From Bacteroidales bacterium (GTDB lineage: Bacteria > Bacteroidota > Bacteroidia > Bacteroidales > F082): DNA of 34,556 bases. Below the pieces are notes generated by a model. The model saw nothing but the letters and a program-made list of their open reading frames with translations. It made no database searches and had not been told where the DNA came from. Position 1 is the first letter of the stretch. Each line of letters begins with the position of its first letter. Position numbers and translations under genes: made by a program. Below are positions 14,923-22,660 of this stretch, piece by piece. The stretch spans positions 1-34,556 of the forward strand of contig JAEETH010000039.1 in the NCBI GenBank assembly GCA_016290215.1. The letters run 5' to 3'.

Positions 14923-16286
14923 TACAACTTTACAACATCTTCAGCAAGCAAATGGTTCCCTTGCGGATCTTCAGGGCTGTTTTTCAAGAAAAGTTTGACT
15001 ACTACATCTTTATCCTGCGTAAAAGATAAATGCTCGGCAATTTTCTTTAGTTTTTCCGTAAGGAGTCGCGCATTTTCAGAAGAGGTCCACTTGCATTCAC
15101 CGATAAGAATATGTTTTTTGTTCATCGACTCGGCGACGATGTCTAGTTCAACATCTTGTGGTTTGCCGTCTATCATGACACTACCCCACCATCGGCGAGC
15201 CTCGCCATACATAATGCCATCAATGACGTTGCCTGTCACTGCATCACGGCATATTTTTTCCCACCATCCACCAATATGGCCTGACATCTGCTCTCTCAAA
15301 ATGGCATCAACAGGCGCATAGCGTTCCAACTCGATAAAGGACCTCATGGGAGCTACGAAACGGAAATGAAAACTCAAAAACGGGTCGGCGATTCTATACA
15401 GGCTTCGTTTTGTACTTTTTACGGACTCCCCAAAAGGGATATCGCGTTCGATATATCCCAAATCGATAAGCTTTCCTATAGGACGAGAAAGATTGGTGGC
15501 CGGTTCCTCGCATCGTGAAGCGATTTCTTTTAGTCTTGTCGCCCCTTTCCCGACGATTGACATGATTGTCGAAATTTTCACAACATCGTTCATATCGTCA
15601 TTGAAAAGCCTTTGCGGCTCTTCATAGAGAATGCCTTGCGACGAAAGCACATTGTCTCTCAAAGCCTTGTCTTTGTCACCGCTTTTCTCACGCATGACCC
15701 AGTAACGTGGCACACCACCCCATAAGGCATACTCCTCAATGGCCTCAACTGCATCCAAATGAAGTGCTTCACCAAGATAAGGCAACTTCAACGGATTCAA
15801 CTTAAAATCCGAGTCCGAATGGCCATATAACGGAGATGCCTCATCGTAAAGAAGGTCATACATCATGGTTTGTGATGATCCACATAGAATAAGGTTATAT
15901 TTCAGTTTGCCGTCATCCAGCAGTTTCTGAATTACCGAAGGCAATTCAGGGCTAACCTTTGCCAAATATGGGAATTCATCCATGCAGAGAGTCATTTTCT
16001 TCTTTACTCTGTAGTTGACAGCCATAAAAAGGGCTTCCCAAGTAGGATAATGAACCGAATCAAAATCGGGGAAAACATGAGACGCGATGCTTGCGAGCAA
16101 TTCACGCTGGTTTGAGGCGTCAGTTCTGTCGGCTTCATAATAAATGTCATCCTCCGTCAAAACATGTTTAATCAATGTCGATTTGCCCAACCGTCTTCTT
16201 CCTCTTATTATGACAAGACAAGGGCTGCCGCCATTCAATATCTGCGTAAGACGCTCCGTTTCTTTTTTTCTATCGATGAACTCCAT
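14919..16286 (-). CDS. AAA-type ATPase with C-terminal DUF234/PD-(D/E)XK-like domain
   Basis: 455 residues. The N-terminal archaeal-type ATPase domain has the P-loop GRRRLGKS (29-36) and Walker B MTLCMDEFPYL with Asp103/Glu104; LILCGSSQTMM may be sensor 1. A winged-helix-like region follows (236-290, with GYIERDIPFGE). The C-terminal part carries ELDIVAES and LIGECKW (Asp382, Glu397, Lys399), the spacing of a PD-(D/E)XK nuclease site. Such proteins are frequent, patchy and mobile-looking in Bacteroidota and archaea, and their role is unsettled. Its stop overlaps the pcm stop, and a relic of the pcm tail lies beyond its promoter, so the gene appears inserted at the pcm 3' end. The non-coding part of the segment (16287-16420) is visibly AT-richer than flanking genes. 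Confidence 0.9.
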   Translation of the reverse strand: MEFIDRKKETERLTQILNGGSPCLVIIRGRRRLGKSTLIKHVLTEDDIYYEADRTDASNQRELLASIASHVFPDFDSVHYPTWEALFMAVNYRVKKKMTLCMDEFPYLAKVSPELPSVIQKLLDDGKLKYNLILCGSSQTMMYDLLYDEASPLYGHSDSDFKLNPLKLPYLGEALHLDAVEAIEEYALWGGVPRYWVMREKSGDKDKALRDNVLSSQGILYEEPQRLFNDDMNDVVKISTIMSIVGKGATRLKEIASRCEEPATNLSRPIGKLIDLGYIERDIPFGESVKSTKRSLYRIADPFLSFHFRFVAPMRSFIELERYAPVDAILREQMSGHIGGWWEKICRDAVTGNVIDGIMYGEARRWWGSVMIDGKPQDVELDIVAESMNKKHILIGECKWTSSENARLLTEKLKKIAEHLSFTQDKDVVVKLFLKNSPEDPQGNHLLAEDVVKLY

Positions 16287-16333
16287 AATTATTATGCTTT
16301 ACAAACATTATGTTTTAACTACATAATTTTCCG

Positions 16334-16364
16334 CAAAGATACATATTATTTCAATACACGGCAA
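16334..16364 (-). promoter_or_regulatory. Predicted promoter of the ATPase gene
   Basis: On the minus strand TTG (plus 16362-16364), a 20-nt gap and TATCTTTG (plus 16334-16341) match the Bacteroidota consensus well, about 48 nt before the start codon. The inserted gene therefore carries its own promoter. Confidence 0.65.
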
Positions 16365-16420
16365 TAATTGCTGCATTTTTTCATTTTGAAGCAGCTCCGA
16401 AATATACAACCGGCTCTTTT

Positions 16421-16471
16421 TTCGGCGGTGTTAGGCTTGTGCTGATACTGAAAGAGATTGGGAATGACTAA
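16421..16471 (+). pseudogene. Relic of the 3' end of pcm (17 codons)
   Basis: TTC GGC through GAC TAA aligns codon for codon, without gaps, to the last 17 codons of pcm (14872-14922). By hand count 39 of 51 bases match. Both end in LKEIGND and a stop. The pcm copy keeps the family-typical FKFVPML; the relic reads VRLVLIL, so it is decaying. Matching stops abruptly 5' of TTCGGC. The relic leads straight into the terminator at 16472-16513, probably the original pcm terminator. Confidence 0.8.
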
Positions 16472-16513
16472 AAAAAGGGAGGCCCTTCGACAAGCTCAGG
16501 AACCTCCCTTTTT
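16472..16513. terminator. Bidirectional terminator with REP-like loop
   Basis: AAAAAGGGAGG (16472-16482) pairs with CCTCCCTTTTT (16503-16513). The loop is CCCTTCGACAAGCTCAGG, the dispersed repeat also seen at 4803-4865 and 14221-14244. It serves the HerA-like gene (stop 16519) and, from the other side, the displaced pcm end. Confidence 0.8.
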
Positions 16514-16518
16514 CAGTC

Positions 16519-18036
16519 TTACTTGAAGATACTCCCCAAAATCGACCTAACAATCTTGTTGCCGATGCCTCGGCCGATGGTCGTGGCCGTCGTGTTGAGG
16601 GTCTTTTCGAGAGCTTTCTGTCCCGCCGATTTTTTCTTTCGGGTGGAGGTGCTTCGCGAGCTGGTGCTTCTTGCACGTTCTTTCTCCTTGGCTTCCTTGG
16701 CCTTACGTTTTTCTTCCTCTTCGGCTTCTTTCTGGAGGCGTTTTTCCTCCTGTTTTTGTTCCGCAACGAGCATCTCGTAGGCGCTCTCGCGGTCAAAGCT
16801 CTTGTCATAGACCCCGTAAAGGCGCGACCTGCGAATCAAGTCGCTGCGTTGAGCCTCGGTGATGGCACCAATCTGGCTCAGCGGGAAAAGAATCTTGGCG
16901 CGCTCCACGATGCAGGGCGCTCCTTTCTCGTCGAGCAACGAGACCAAAGCCTCGCCCGTACCGAGTTCAAGGATGGCTGCCTCGGTATTGAAAGTTGGGT
17001 TGGAGCGGAAGGTCTGTGCGGCTGCCTTCACGGCCTTTTGTTCCCTGGGCGTATAGGCACGCAAGCCATGTAGGATGCGGTTGCCGAGCTGGCCAGCGAT
17101 GGCATCCGGGATGTCGTCGGGGCTTTGGGTGACGAAATACACACCCACACCCTTGGAACGCACCAAACGGATGACCTGCTCTATCTTGTCGACTAAAGCC
17201 TTCGAGGTGTCCTTAAAGAGCATGTGGGCCTCGTCGAAGAAGAAAATCAGCTTGGGCAGCGGCAGGTCGCCGACTTCAGGCAATTGCGTGTAGAGCTCGC
17301 TCAGCAGCCACAGCAGGAAGGTGCTGTAGAGCTTCGGGTTAAGCATCAGCTTGTCGGCAGCCAGCACGTTCATCACGCCTTTGCCGCCTTCGGTCTGCAG
17401 GAAGTCGAACACGTTGAACGAAGGCTCGCCGAAGAAGATCTCTCCGCCTTCGGCTTCCAAAGCCAGCAAGGCACGCTGGATGGCTCCCACACTCACCGAA
17501 GATACCGTTCCGTATGTGGTCGTGAACTCCTTGGCATTTTTGGCCACATAGTCGAGCATCATGCGGAGGTCTTTCATGTCGATGAGGAGCAACCCACGGT
17601 CGTCAGCAATCTTAAAGACGATGTTGAGGATACCCGTCTGGGTCTCGTTGAGGTCGAGGAGTCGGGCAAGGAGCTGCGGTCCCATGTCGGAGATGGTGGC
17701 CCTCAACGGATGGCCTTGCTCGCCGAACACGTCGAAAAAGCGTGTCGGGCAGCCGTGGAAATCCGGGTTCTCGATGCCGAACTCGGGGCAGCGTTTCTCA
17801 ATGAAGCCGCTCATCTTTCCCGCTTGGCTGATGCCTGAGAGGTCGCCTTTCATGTCGGCCATGAAGCAAGGTACGCCAGCCTGACTGAACGATTCGGCCA
17901 GCACCTGCAGGGTGACGGTCTTACCCGTACCTGTGGCACCAGCAATCAAGCCATGGCGGTTGGCCATTTTACCTATCATATAAAGAGGTCCGTTGTCGCA
18001 ATGGGCAATGTAGAGTTGATTGTCGTCAGTGTACAT
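16519..18036 (-). CDS. HerA-like ATPase/helicase (DUF853)
   Basis: 505 residues. The P-loop GATGTGKT (33-40) and Walker [14 protein letters not shown] identify a HerA/FtsK-type motor ATPase. [59 protein letters not shown] and the Lys/Glu-rich C-terminal helix (roughly 425-465), then a Gly/Arg/Lys tail, fit the bacterial DUF853 group. Archaeal HerA works with nuclease NurA in end resection; no NurA is visible, and the bacterial role is undefined. Start set at the ATG at 18036: ten extra upstream codons to a TTG derive from the AT-rich repeat and spell NFES, as in front of rdgB. Confidence 0.9.
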   Translation of the reverse strand: MYTDDNQLYIAHCDNGPLYMIGKMANRHGLIAGATGTGKTVTLQVLAESFSQAGVPCFMADMKGDLSGISQAGKMSGFIEKRCPEFGIENPDFHGCPTRFFDVFGEQGHPLRATISDMGPQLLARLLDLNETQTGILNIVFKIADDRGLLLIDMKDLRMMLDYVAKNAKEFTTTYGTVSSVSVGAIQRALLALEAEGGEIFFGEPSFNVFDFLQTEGGKGVMNVLAADKLMLNPKLYSTFLLWLLSELYTQLPEVGDLPLPKLIFFFDEAHMLFKDTSKALVDKIEQVIRLVRSKGVGVYFVTQSPDDIPDAIAGQLGNRILHGLRAYTPREQKAVKAAAQTFRSNPTFNTEAAILELGTGEALVSLLDEKGAPCIVERAKILFPLSQIGAITEAQRSDLIRRSRLYGVYDKSFDRESAYEMLVAEQKQEEKRLQKEAEEEEKRKAKEAKEKERARSTSSRSTSTRKKKSAGQKALEKTLNTTATTIGRGIGNKIVRSILGSIFK

Positions 18037-18045
18037 ATTCGTTGG

Positions 18046-18173
18046 ATTTAAAGATTCAAAATTCAAAGATTCAAAGATTCAAAGATTTAAAATTTCAGGA
18101 TTTCAAGATTTCTAATTTCAAGATTTCAAGATTCATCATTCCGCATTCTGCATTCTGCATTCCTCATTCAGCA
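18046..18173. repeat. Composite short-unit repeats (ATTCAAAG, then CATTCTG)
   Basis: First come about seven degenerate copies of ATTCAAAG/ATTTCAAG. Then a 7-bp array follows (CATTCCG, CATTCTG, CATTCTG, CATTCCT, CATTCAG). Together they fill the gap between the HerA-like gene and trmB and run into the trmB 3' end. Confidence 0.8.
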
Positions 18174-18850
18174 TTAATCTTAAACCGGATATATTTGATA
18201 GTCAGCCCTTGGTCGAGCCACATTTGTTCGTAGAAGGTACGGATGGTCTTCACCTCAAGGTTGTCGTCATTGGCGTAGAGGTCATCGGTGGCATAGAGCA
18301 ACGGCAGTCCTTGCTTTTCCACCACGTCGTGCAGCGTGAACTCATACATGATGGGGCTGTCGGTCTTGAGGTTGAGGATGCCGTCGGGACGGACAATTAT
18401 ACGATAACGCTCCAGGAACTCAGGCGAAGTGAGGCGGTGCCTTGCATTGCGTTCGCCCTCGCCGGGATGCGGGTCAGGGAAGGTGACCCAAATCTCGGAA
18501 ACTTCATCCTTACCGAAGAAATGTTCGATTTGGTCGATGCGAGCACGGAGAAAGGCCACATTCTTCAAGCCTTCCTCATTCGACTGCTTCAAGCCGCGCC
18601 AGATACGCGCCCCTTTGATGTCGACCCCGATATAATTGATCTCGGGATGCACGCGCGCCAGTCCGACAGTATATTCGCCCTTGCCACAGCCCAGCTCCAG
18701 CACGATGGGGTTGTCGTTGTGGAAAAACTCCTCGTGCCACTTGCCTTGCAGCGGGAAACCCTCGCCCATGATGCGTTCGTAACTGTATTCGAACAGGTTG
18801 GGAAAAGTCTTATTTTCGGCGAATTTCTCTAATTTGTTTTTCTTTGACAT
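18164..18850 (-). CDS. trmB: tRNA (guanine-N7-)-methyltransferase
   Basis: Forms m7G46 in the tRNA variable loop using SAM. Its 228 residues contain the SAM site VLELGCGKGEYTVGLARVHP, YIGVDIKGARIWRG, and the catalytic block EIWVTFPDPHPGEGERNARH. There the usual PDPxPKKRH core is stretched by a few residues (GEGERNA) before RLTSPEFLERY. LKTDSPIMYEFTLH and the C-terminal KTIRTFYEQMWLDQG match the family. The gene sits downstream of the HU/SPOR gene with 101 bp of repeats between them. Confidence 0.95.
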   Translation of the reverse strand: MSKKNKLEKFAENKTFPNLFEYSYERIMGEGFPLQGKWHEEFFHNDNPIVLELGCGKGEYTVGLARVHPEINYIGVDIKGARIWRGLKQSNEEGLKNVAFLRARIDQIEHFFGKDEVSEIWVTFPDPHPGEGERNARHRLTSPEFLERYRIIVRPDGILNLKTDSPIMYEFTLHDVVEKQGLPLLYATDDLYANDDNLEVKTIRTFYEQMWLDQGLTIKYIRFKINAE

Positions 18851-18858
18851 ATCATTGT

Positions 18859-18876
18859 GTCGCCCCTACGGGGCTC
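18859..18876. repeat. 18-bp dispersed repeat GTCGCCCCTACGGGGCTC, copy 1
   Basis: A short hairpin GCCCC-TAC-GGGGC inside an 18-bp unit identical to 18931-18948. Both copies are preceded by ATATCAT-like sequence. Confidence 0.85.
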
Positions 18877-18930
18877 TGTATCGGTTATCGTCTTGTTTGC
18901 GCAAGGGATGAATCCCCAGCTTAATATCAT

Positions 18931-18948
18931 GTCGCCCCTACGGGGCTC
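18931..18948. repeat. 18-bp dispersed repeat GTCGCCCCTACGGGGCTC, copy 2
   Basis: Exact second copy, 3 bp from the stop of the HU/SPOR gene. It may double as a transcript 3'-end hairpin, although no T-run follows. Confidence 0.85.
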
Positions 18949-18951
18949 GCT

Positions 18952-19956
18952 TTACTTCAATATCCAGGCTTTATAATCCGTATTCTTCCTAATCTCCCGC
19001 AATGCTTCAGTGGCTTCTTCCTCAGTGGCATAACGTCCGAACGAGACAAACCATTTGCCATTGCGGAACTCGTAAATCGCGCCACTAAAGCCCTTCGACT
19101 TCAACGAGTTGGTCAAACGAACGGCAGGCTCCGCCTGATCGTAACATCCAGCAATGATACGGATGTTGGCTTGGGGCATCGCATCAGGCTCGGCGGGCCG
19201 CCAAGTTTCCTTATACTCATCCAGCATCTTGTCCCAATCCATGGTGCAGGTCGGGAGCTGGTATTTTCCAGGTTCGATATTGACTACACGCTTCGAGGAC
19301 CCGTTGAACCACCCTGCGATATCGATGACCTTGAAACAATTCAGGCCATACATGATACCTGCCACGGCCAAAAGTCCCAACAACAGCTTTTGCCAGCCAA
19401 AGCCTCGCCTATCATCGTCAAACGCATCTTCTTTATCATGCTCATGCACAGCCTTTTCATCCACCGTGACGGGTGTATTCTTGTCTCTCTGCTGCTGCTC
19501 AATCTCCGCCTTGATTTCATCCTTCGTCTTCGAACGCAACACCGGCTGTAGCGAAAAGTCACACAAGCCAAAGGCATCGGCATTGTAATTCGCCGAATCA
19601 TCCTGCTTAAAAACAAGGTCGTTCGCGCCATCATAGTACAAAGTGCCGATTTGATTCAATAGCACTTTCTCCCCTTGCTTCAAGTTGTTGAAACAATCCG
19701 AAACAAACAACGCCAACTGGCGACGCGCTTCATCTTTCGACACCTCGAATTTCTCAACTATATAATTGACGACCAAATCGTTATCTTCGCGCAAATTGGC
19801 ATCAAAAACGATTTCGCTCGACGGCATAGCAAAATAATTCGCCACTGGATTCACTTTGGCTGAAACGGGCTTCTTCACGAAAGCGCCCAAGCCCGGCACC
19901 ACCACGGTTTCACGGACATACAAAAGATCTGATATGGCTTCGACGATAGAAATCAT
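18952..19956 (-). CDS. HU-CCDC81/SPOR-domain membrane protein
   Basis: 334 residues. Residues 1-130 form a tandem HU-like (CCDC81-type) region with VPGLGAFVKKPVSAKV and GEKVLLNQIGTLYYDG. A charged linker follows (145-188), then one membrane helix (190-208, LLLGLLAVAGIMYGLNCFKV) and a C-terminal SPOR domain (about 264-334, IRIIAGCYDQAEPAVRLTNS to YKAWILK). SPOR domains bind denuded septal peptidoglycan. The N-terminal half is cytoplasmic and HU-like, so the protein could link nucleoid or cytoplasmic partners to the division site. This architecture is known mainly from Bacteroidota. It follows kdsB by 14 bp, probably in one operon. Confidence 0.9.
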   Translation of the reverse strand: MISIVEAISDLLYVRETVVVPGLGAFVKKPVSAKVNPVANYFAMPSSEIVFDANLREDNDLVVNYIVEKFEVSKDEARRQLALFVSDCFNNLKQGEKVLLNQIGTLYYDGANDLVFKQDDSANYNADAFGLCDFSLQPVLRSKTKDEIKAEIEQQQRDKNTPVTVDEKAVHEHDKEDAFDDDRRGFGWQKLLLGLLAVAGIMYGLNCFKVIDIAGWFNGSSKRVVNIEPGKYQLPTCTMDWDKMLDEYKETWRPAEPDAMPQANIRIIAGCYDQAEPAVRLTNSLKSKGFSGAIYEFRNGKWFVSFGRYATEEEATEALREIRKNTDYKAWILK

Positions 19957-19970
19957 TATTCTGTATCGTA

Positions 19971-20711
19971 TTAGTTTTGTGCCATTTCTATCGCTTTGGC
20001 TAAATCGGCAGGACTGTCAATGGCGAGGCTGTCTGCCTCGACAACGGCCATACGGATAGCCAAGCCGTTCTCGAGCCAGCGCAACTGCTCAAGCGACTCA
20101 GCCAACTCCAACGCAGTAGGCTGCATTGTAGCAATTAGGCGCAAAGTCGCTGCCTTATAAGCATAAATCCCGAGATGTTGGAAAAAGCAGCCTTTTTGTA
20201 GCCATTTCTCATGAGCCACATTGCGCATGTATGGAATCGGATTGCGACTGAAATACAACGCGTTACCAGATTTATCCATCACCACTTTCACCTTGTTTGA
20301 GCCAAACAATTCTTCCTCATCGTCTATCCTCTTGACCAAGGAAGCCAATTGCGTGTCGTCACGCGAAATCATATCGACCAAAAGACTAATGTGTTGTGGG
20401 TCAATGAAAGGCTCGTCACCTTGAATGTTGATTACCGCATCGTATTGTTCTTCAAGTATTTCCAACGCTTCACAACAACGATCCGTGCCACTTTGGTGTC
20501 TCGGGTCAGTCATCACATACTTGCCTCCGAATTTCAGCACTTCGTCTGCGATACGGATGTCGTCGGTGGCCACCACCACGTCATCTAATTTCGACTTCCA
20601 CGCCTGCTCACAGACCCGTTGTATCATCGTCTTTCCCTTGATCATGGCCAAAGGCTTACCTGGGAAGCGGGATGAGCCGTAACGGGCTGGTATGATTCCT
20701 ACTATTTTCAT
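19971..20711 (-). CDS. kdsB: 3-deoxy-manno-octulosonate cytidylyltransferase (CMP-Kdo synthetase)
   Basis: Activates Kdo as CMP-Kdo for lipopolysaccharide inner core synthesis. The 246 residues show IIPARYGSSRFPGKPL at the N-terminus, VVVATDD, DPRHQSGTDRCCEAL, VINIQGDEPFIDP and YFSRNPIPYMR, then HLGIYAYKAATL and ALELAESLEQLRWLENG. All are family blocks. I use the ATG at 20711, which places the first strand correctly; an in-frame ATG two codons earlier is equally possible. It lies 71 bp after the deoxynucleoside kinase and 14 bp before the HU/SPOR gene. Confidence 0.96.
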   Translation of the reverse strand: MKIVGIIPARYGSSRFPGKPLAMIKGKTMIQRVCEQAWKSKLDDVVVATDDIRIADEVLKFGGKYVMTDPRHQSGTDRCCEALEILEEQYDAVINIQGDEPFIDPQHISLLVDMISRDDTQLASLVKRIDDEEELFGSNKVKVVMDKSGNALYFSRNPIPYMRNVAHEKWLQKGCFFQHLGIYAYKAATLRLIATMQPTALELAESLEQLRWLENGLAIRMAVVEADSLAIDSPADLAKAIEMAQN

Positions 20712-20788
20712 TATCAAGAATTAGAGAATTTGAGATGTATCTTTTTGAATTATAGTGAATTTGAGATAAAAAAGCGAGCATTTTTTCA

Positions 20789-21400
20789 TTAGAACAACCC
20801 GTTGAGCGAGCCTTCAATACGATCGACGACTGTACTCAAGTCCTCGGGGTTTTCAAGTTCGATATTGTCCGTGTCGATGATGAGCAGCTTGCCTTCATTA
20901 TAACCCTCGATCCACTTTTCGTAACGTTCATTGAGGTTAGTCAGATAACTGATGCTGATGCTCTGCTCAAACTCGCGGTTGCGCTTGGCGATGTGGCGTA
21001 TCAAGGTGGGCACCGAGGCACGGAGATAAATCAGCAAATCGGGCGGTTGAAGGAACTTAGTCATCAGCTCGAATAGCGACTGATAGTTCTCGAAATCACG
21101 GGTTTCCATCAGTCCCATTGAATACAGGTTGGCAGCGAAGATATGGGCATCCTCATAGATGGTGCGGTCTTGGATGACGTCCTCGCCACTGTTGCGGATG
21201 TTCATCACCTGACGGAAGCGGCTGTTGAGGAAGAAAATCTGGATGTTGAACGACCAGCGTTGCATATCCTCGTAAAAACTGTCCAAATAAGGATTGTGCT
21301 CAACCTCCTCATAATGAGGCTTCCAGTTGAAATGCTTGGCGAGAAGGCCCGTGAGGGTCGTCTTTCCCGAGCCTATATTGCCTGCTACTGCGATGTGCAT
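20789..21400 (-). CDS. Deoxynucleoside kinase
   Basis: Phosphorylates deoxynucleosides for dNTP salvage (dGK/dAK/dCK family). The 203 residues contain the P-loop AGNIGSGKTT (6-15), EEVEHNPYLDSFYEDMQRWSF with the catalytic Glu, the ERS-like motif QDRTIYEDAHIFA, and the lid and C-terminal segment RNREFEQSISISYLTNLNERYEKW. The substrate (A, G or C) cannot be told from sequence alone. With udk and tdk it completes a nucleoside salvage set within the window. Confidence 0.93.
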   Translation of the reverse strand: MHIAVAGNIGSGKTTLTGLLAKHFNWKPHYEEVEHNPYLDSFYEDMQRWSFNIQIFFLNSRFRQVMNIRNSGEDVIQDRTIYEDAHIFAANLYSMGLMETRDFENYQSLFELMTKFLQPPDLLIYLRASVPTLIRHIAKRNREFEQSISISYLTNLNERYEKWIEGYNEGKLLIIDTDNIELENPEDLSTVVDRIEGSLNGLF

Positions 21401-21533
21401 ATTGCAATGTTTTTAAGGGTGAAAAGAAGTTGCTAAAATAAGCAAAAGTCCGTAATGATGACACATTTTTTTTGCAAAAAAGCAAAAACCGCTTTCATGT
21501 CCTTCTTTAAAAACAAATCAATCAAGCAGTTAA

Positions 21534-22613
21534 TTATTTTGGCGCTTTTTTCAACAAGTATATGCCCAACACGCTGAAAATGATGTTGGGAATCCAGGCG
21601 GCAAGCGCTGGTGACAATCCGCCTGAAATGGCGAACGTCTTAGAAACCTGCATAAAGAGAATATAGGAAAACGCGATGGTGATACCAATGCCAAGGTGCA
21701 TACCAATGCCGCCTCTCACCTTGCGACTCGACAAAGCTGCTCCAATAAGCGTGAGAATAATGACAGCCGCTGGTGACGACATGCGTGTATGCATCTCCAC
21801 CTCGTATGCTTTGACGCCCTCCGAGCCTTTCTCCTTCATGCCTTGGATGTGATCGCGAAGTTCGAAGAAATTCATCTCCTCAAAATCCTCTTTCATCTTA
21901 TACAAGTCGGTAGGATAAAGATTAAGAAGGGTGTCCAAATCGCGACCTTTCACCAAAGTTTCGTCTTTACCATCCATTGTACGAATGGCATACGGGTCGA
22001 TTTTCCAACTGTTGGGAGCCAAAGTATCATGATAAATTATATCTGATAACGCTTTGTATTTCAACTCATTATCATCATATTTCTCCCACGCGAACTTATA
22101 GCCATATTGTTTCGAAATATTGTAACTCTCCACATACACGAACTCGTCTTTCCCAATCTGCACATGCACATTGCGCCCCGCGCTTTGGCTCAATTTCTCC
22201 ATATACTCATCCTTGAACTGTCTCCTGATTTCGTTAGTCTTGGGTATCAAGAAGTTACCGAAATACAGCGACATAATAGCGATAGCCACGGCAGCCATCA
22301 TATAGGGGACAAGGAAACGCCAAAAACTGATGCCACTACTCAAAATCGCCACAATCTCTGTGCGAGCGGCCATTTTTGAGGTGAAAAACACCACGGCGAT
22401 GAAAGCGAAAAGGTGGATGAAGAGGTTTATATAATAAGGTATCGACATGACATAATAGTCGACCACCACCCTTTCCCAGGGCGCATTGTGCTTCAAGAAA
22501 CTGTCGATGTTTTCGGACACATCGAAGATTATGACGACCAAAATCAGCATCGAGATGGCAAAGAAAAACGTCCCGATGTATTTCTTGAAGATATATGCGT
22601 CGATTTTCCTCAT
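21534..22613 (-). CDS. lptG: LptG/LptF-family permease (YjgP/YjgQ)
   Basis: Membrane component of the LptB2FG transporter that lifts LPS from the inner membrane toward the outer membrane. The 359 residues start MRKIDAYIFKKYIGTFFFAI. Membrane helices lie near 13-33, 56-78, 100-120 and again 270-290, 302-322 and 332-352, with a periplasmic jellyroll-like domain between (about 130-260). The YIxKxYIGTFF start is characteristic. LptF and LptG are hard to separate by eye, so the symbol is the more likely of the two. It lies 47 bp downstream of tgt in the same direction. Confidence 0.88.
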   Translation of the reverse strand: MRKIDAYIFKKYIGTFFFAISMLILVVIIFDVSENIDSFLKHNAPWERVVVDYYVMSIPYYINLFIHLFAFIAVVFFTSKMAARTEIVAILSSGISFWRFLVPYMMAAVAIAIMSLYFGNFLIPKTNEIRRQFKDEYMEKLSQSAGRNVHVQIGKDEFVYVESYNISKQYGYKFAWEKYDDNELKYKALSDIIYHDTLAPNSWKIDPYAIRTMDGKDETLVKGRDLDTLLNLYPTDLYKMKEDFEEMNFFELRDHIQGMKEKGSEGVKAYEVEMHTRMSSPAAVIILTLIGAALSSRKVRGGIGMHLGIGITIAFSYILFMQVSKTFAISGGLSPALAAWIPNIIFSVLGIYLLKKAPK

Positions 22614-22660
22614 TTACAACTTTTTTTGACGGCGAGACACGAGACTGCGGGATGCGGGAC

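Noticed and set aside
14919-16420. Classical insertion sequence around the ATPase gene
   Set aside because: No transposase motif, no terminal inverted repeats, and the duplicated flank is 51 bp of coding sequence, far longer than a usual target duplication.
21468-21481. TTTTTTGCAAAAAA palindrome downstream of lptG
   Set aside because: A 14-bp homopolymer-based palindrome in AT-rich sequence is expected by chance; no supporting context.
22620-22660. Short GTCTCGC/ATCCCGC repeat between tgt and lptG
   Set aside because: A few degenerate words only, too short to claim as a separate element, though it resembles the other short-unit repeats.
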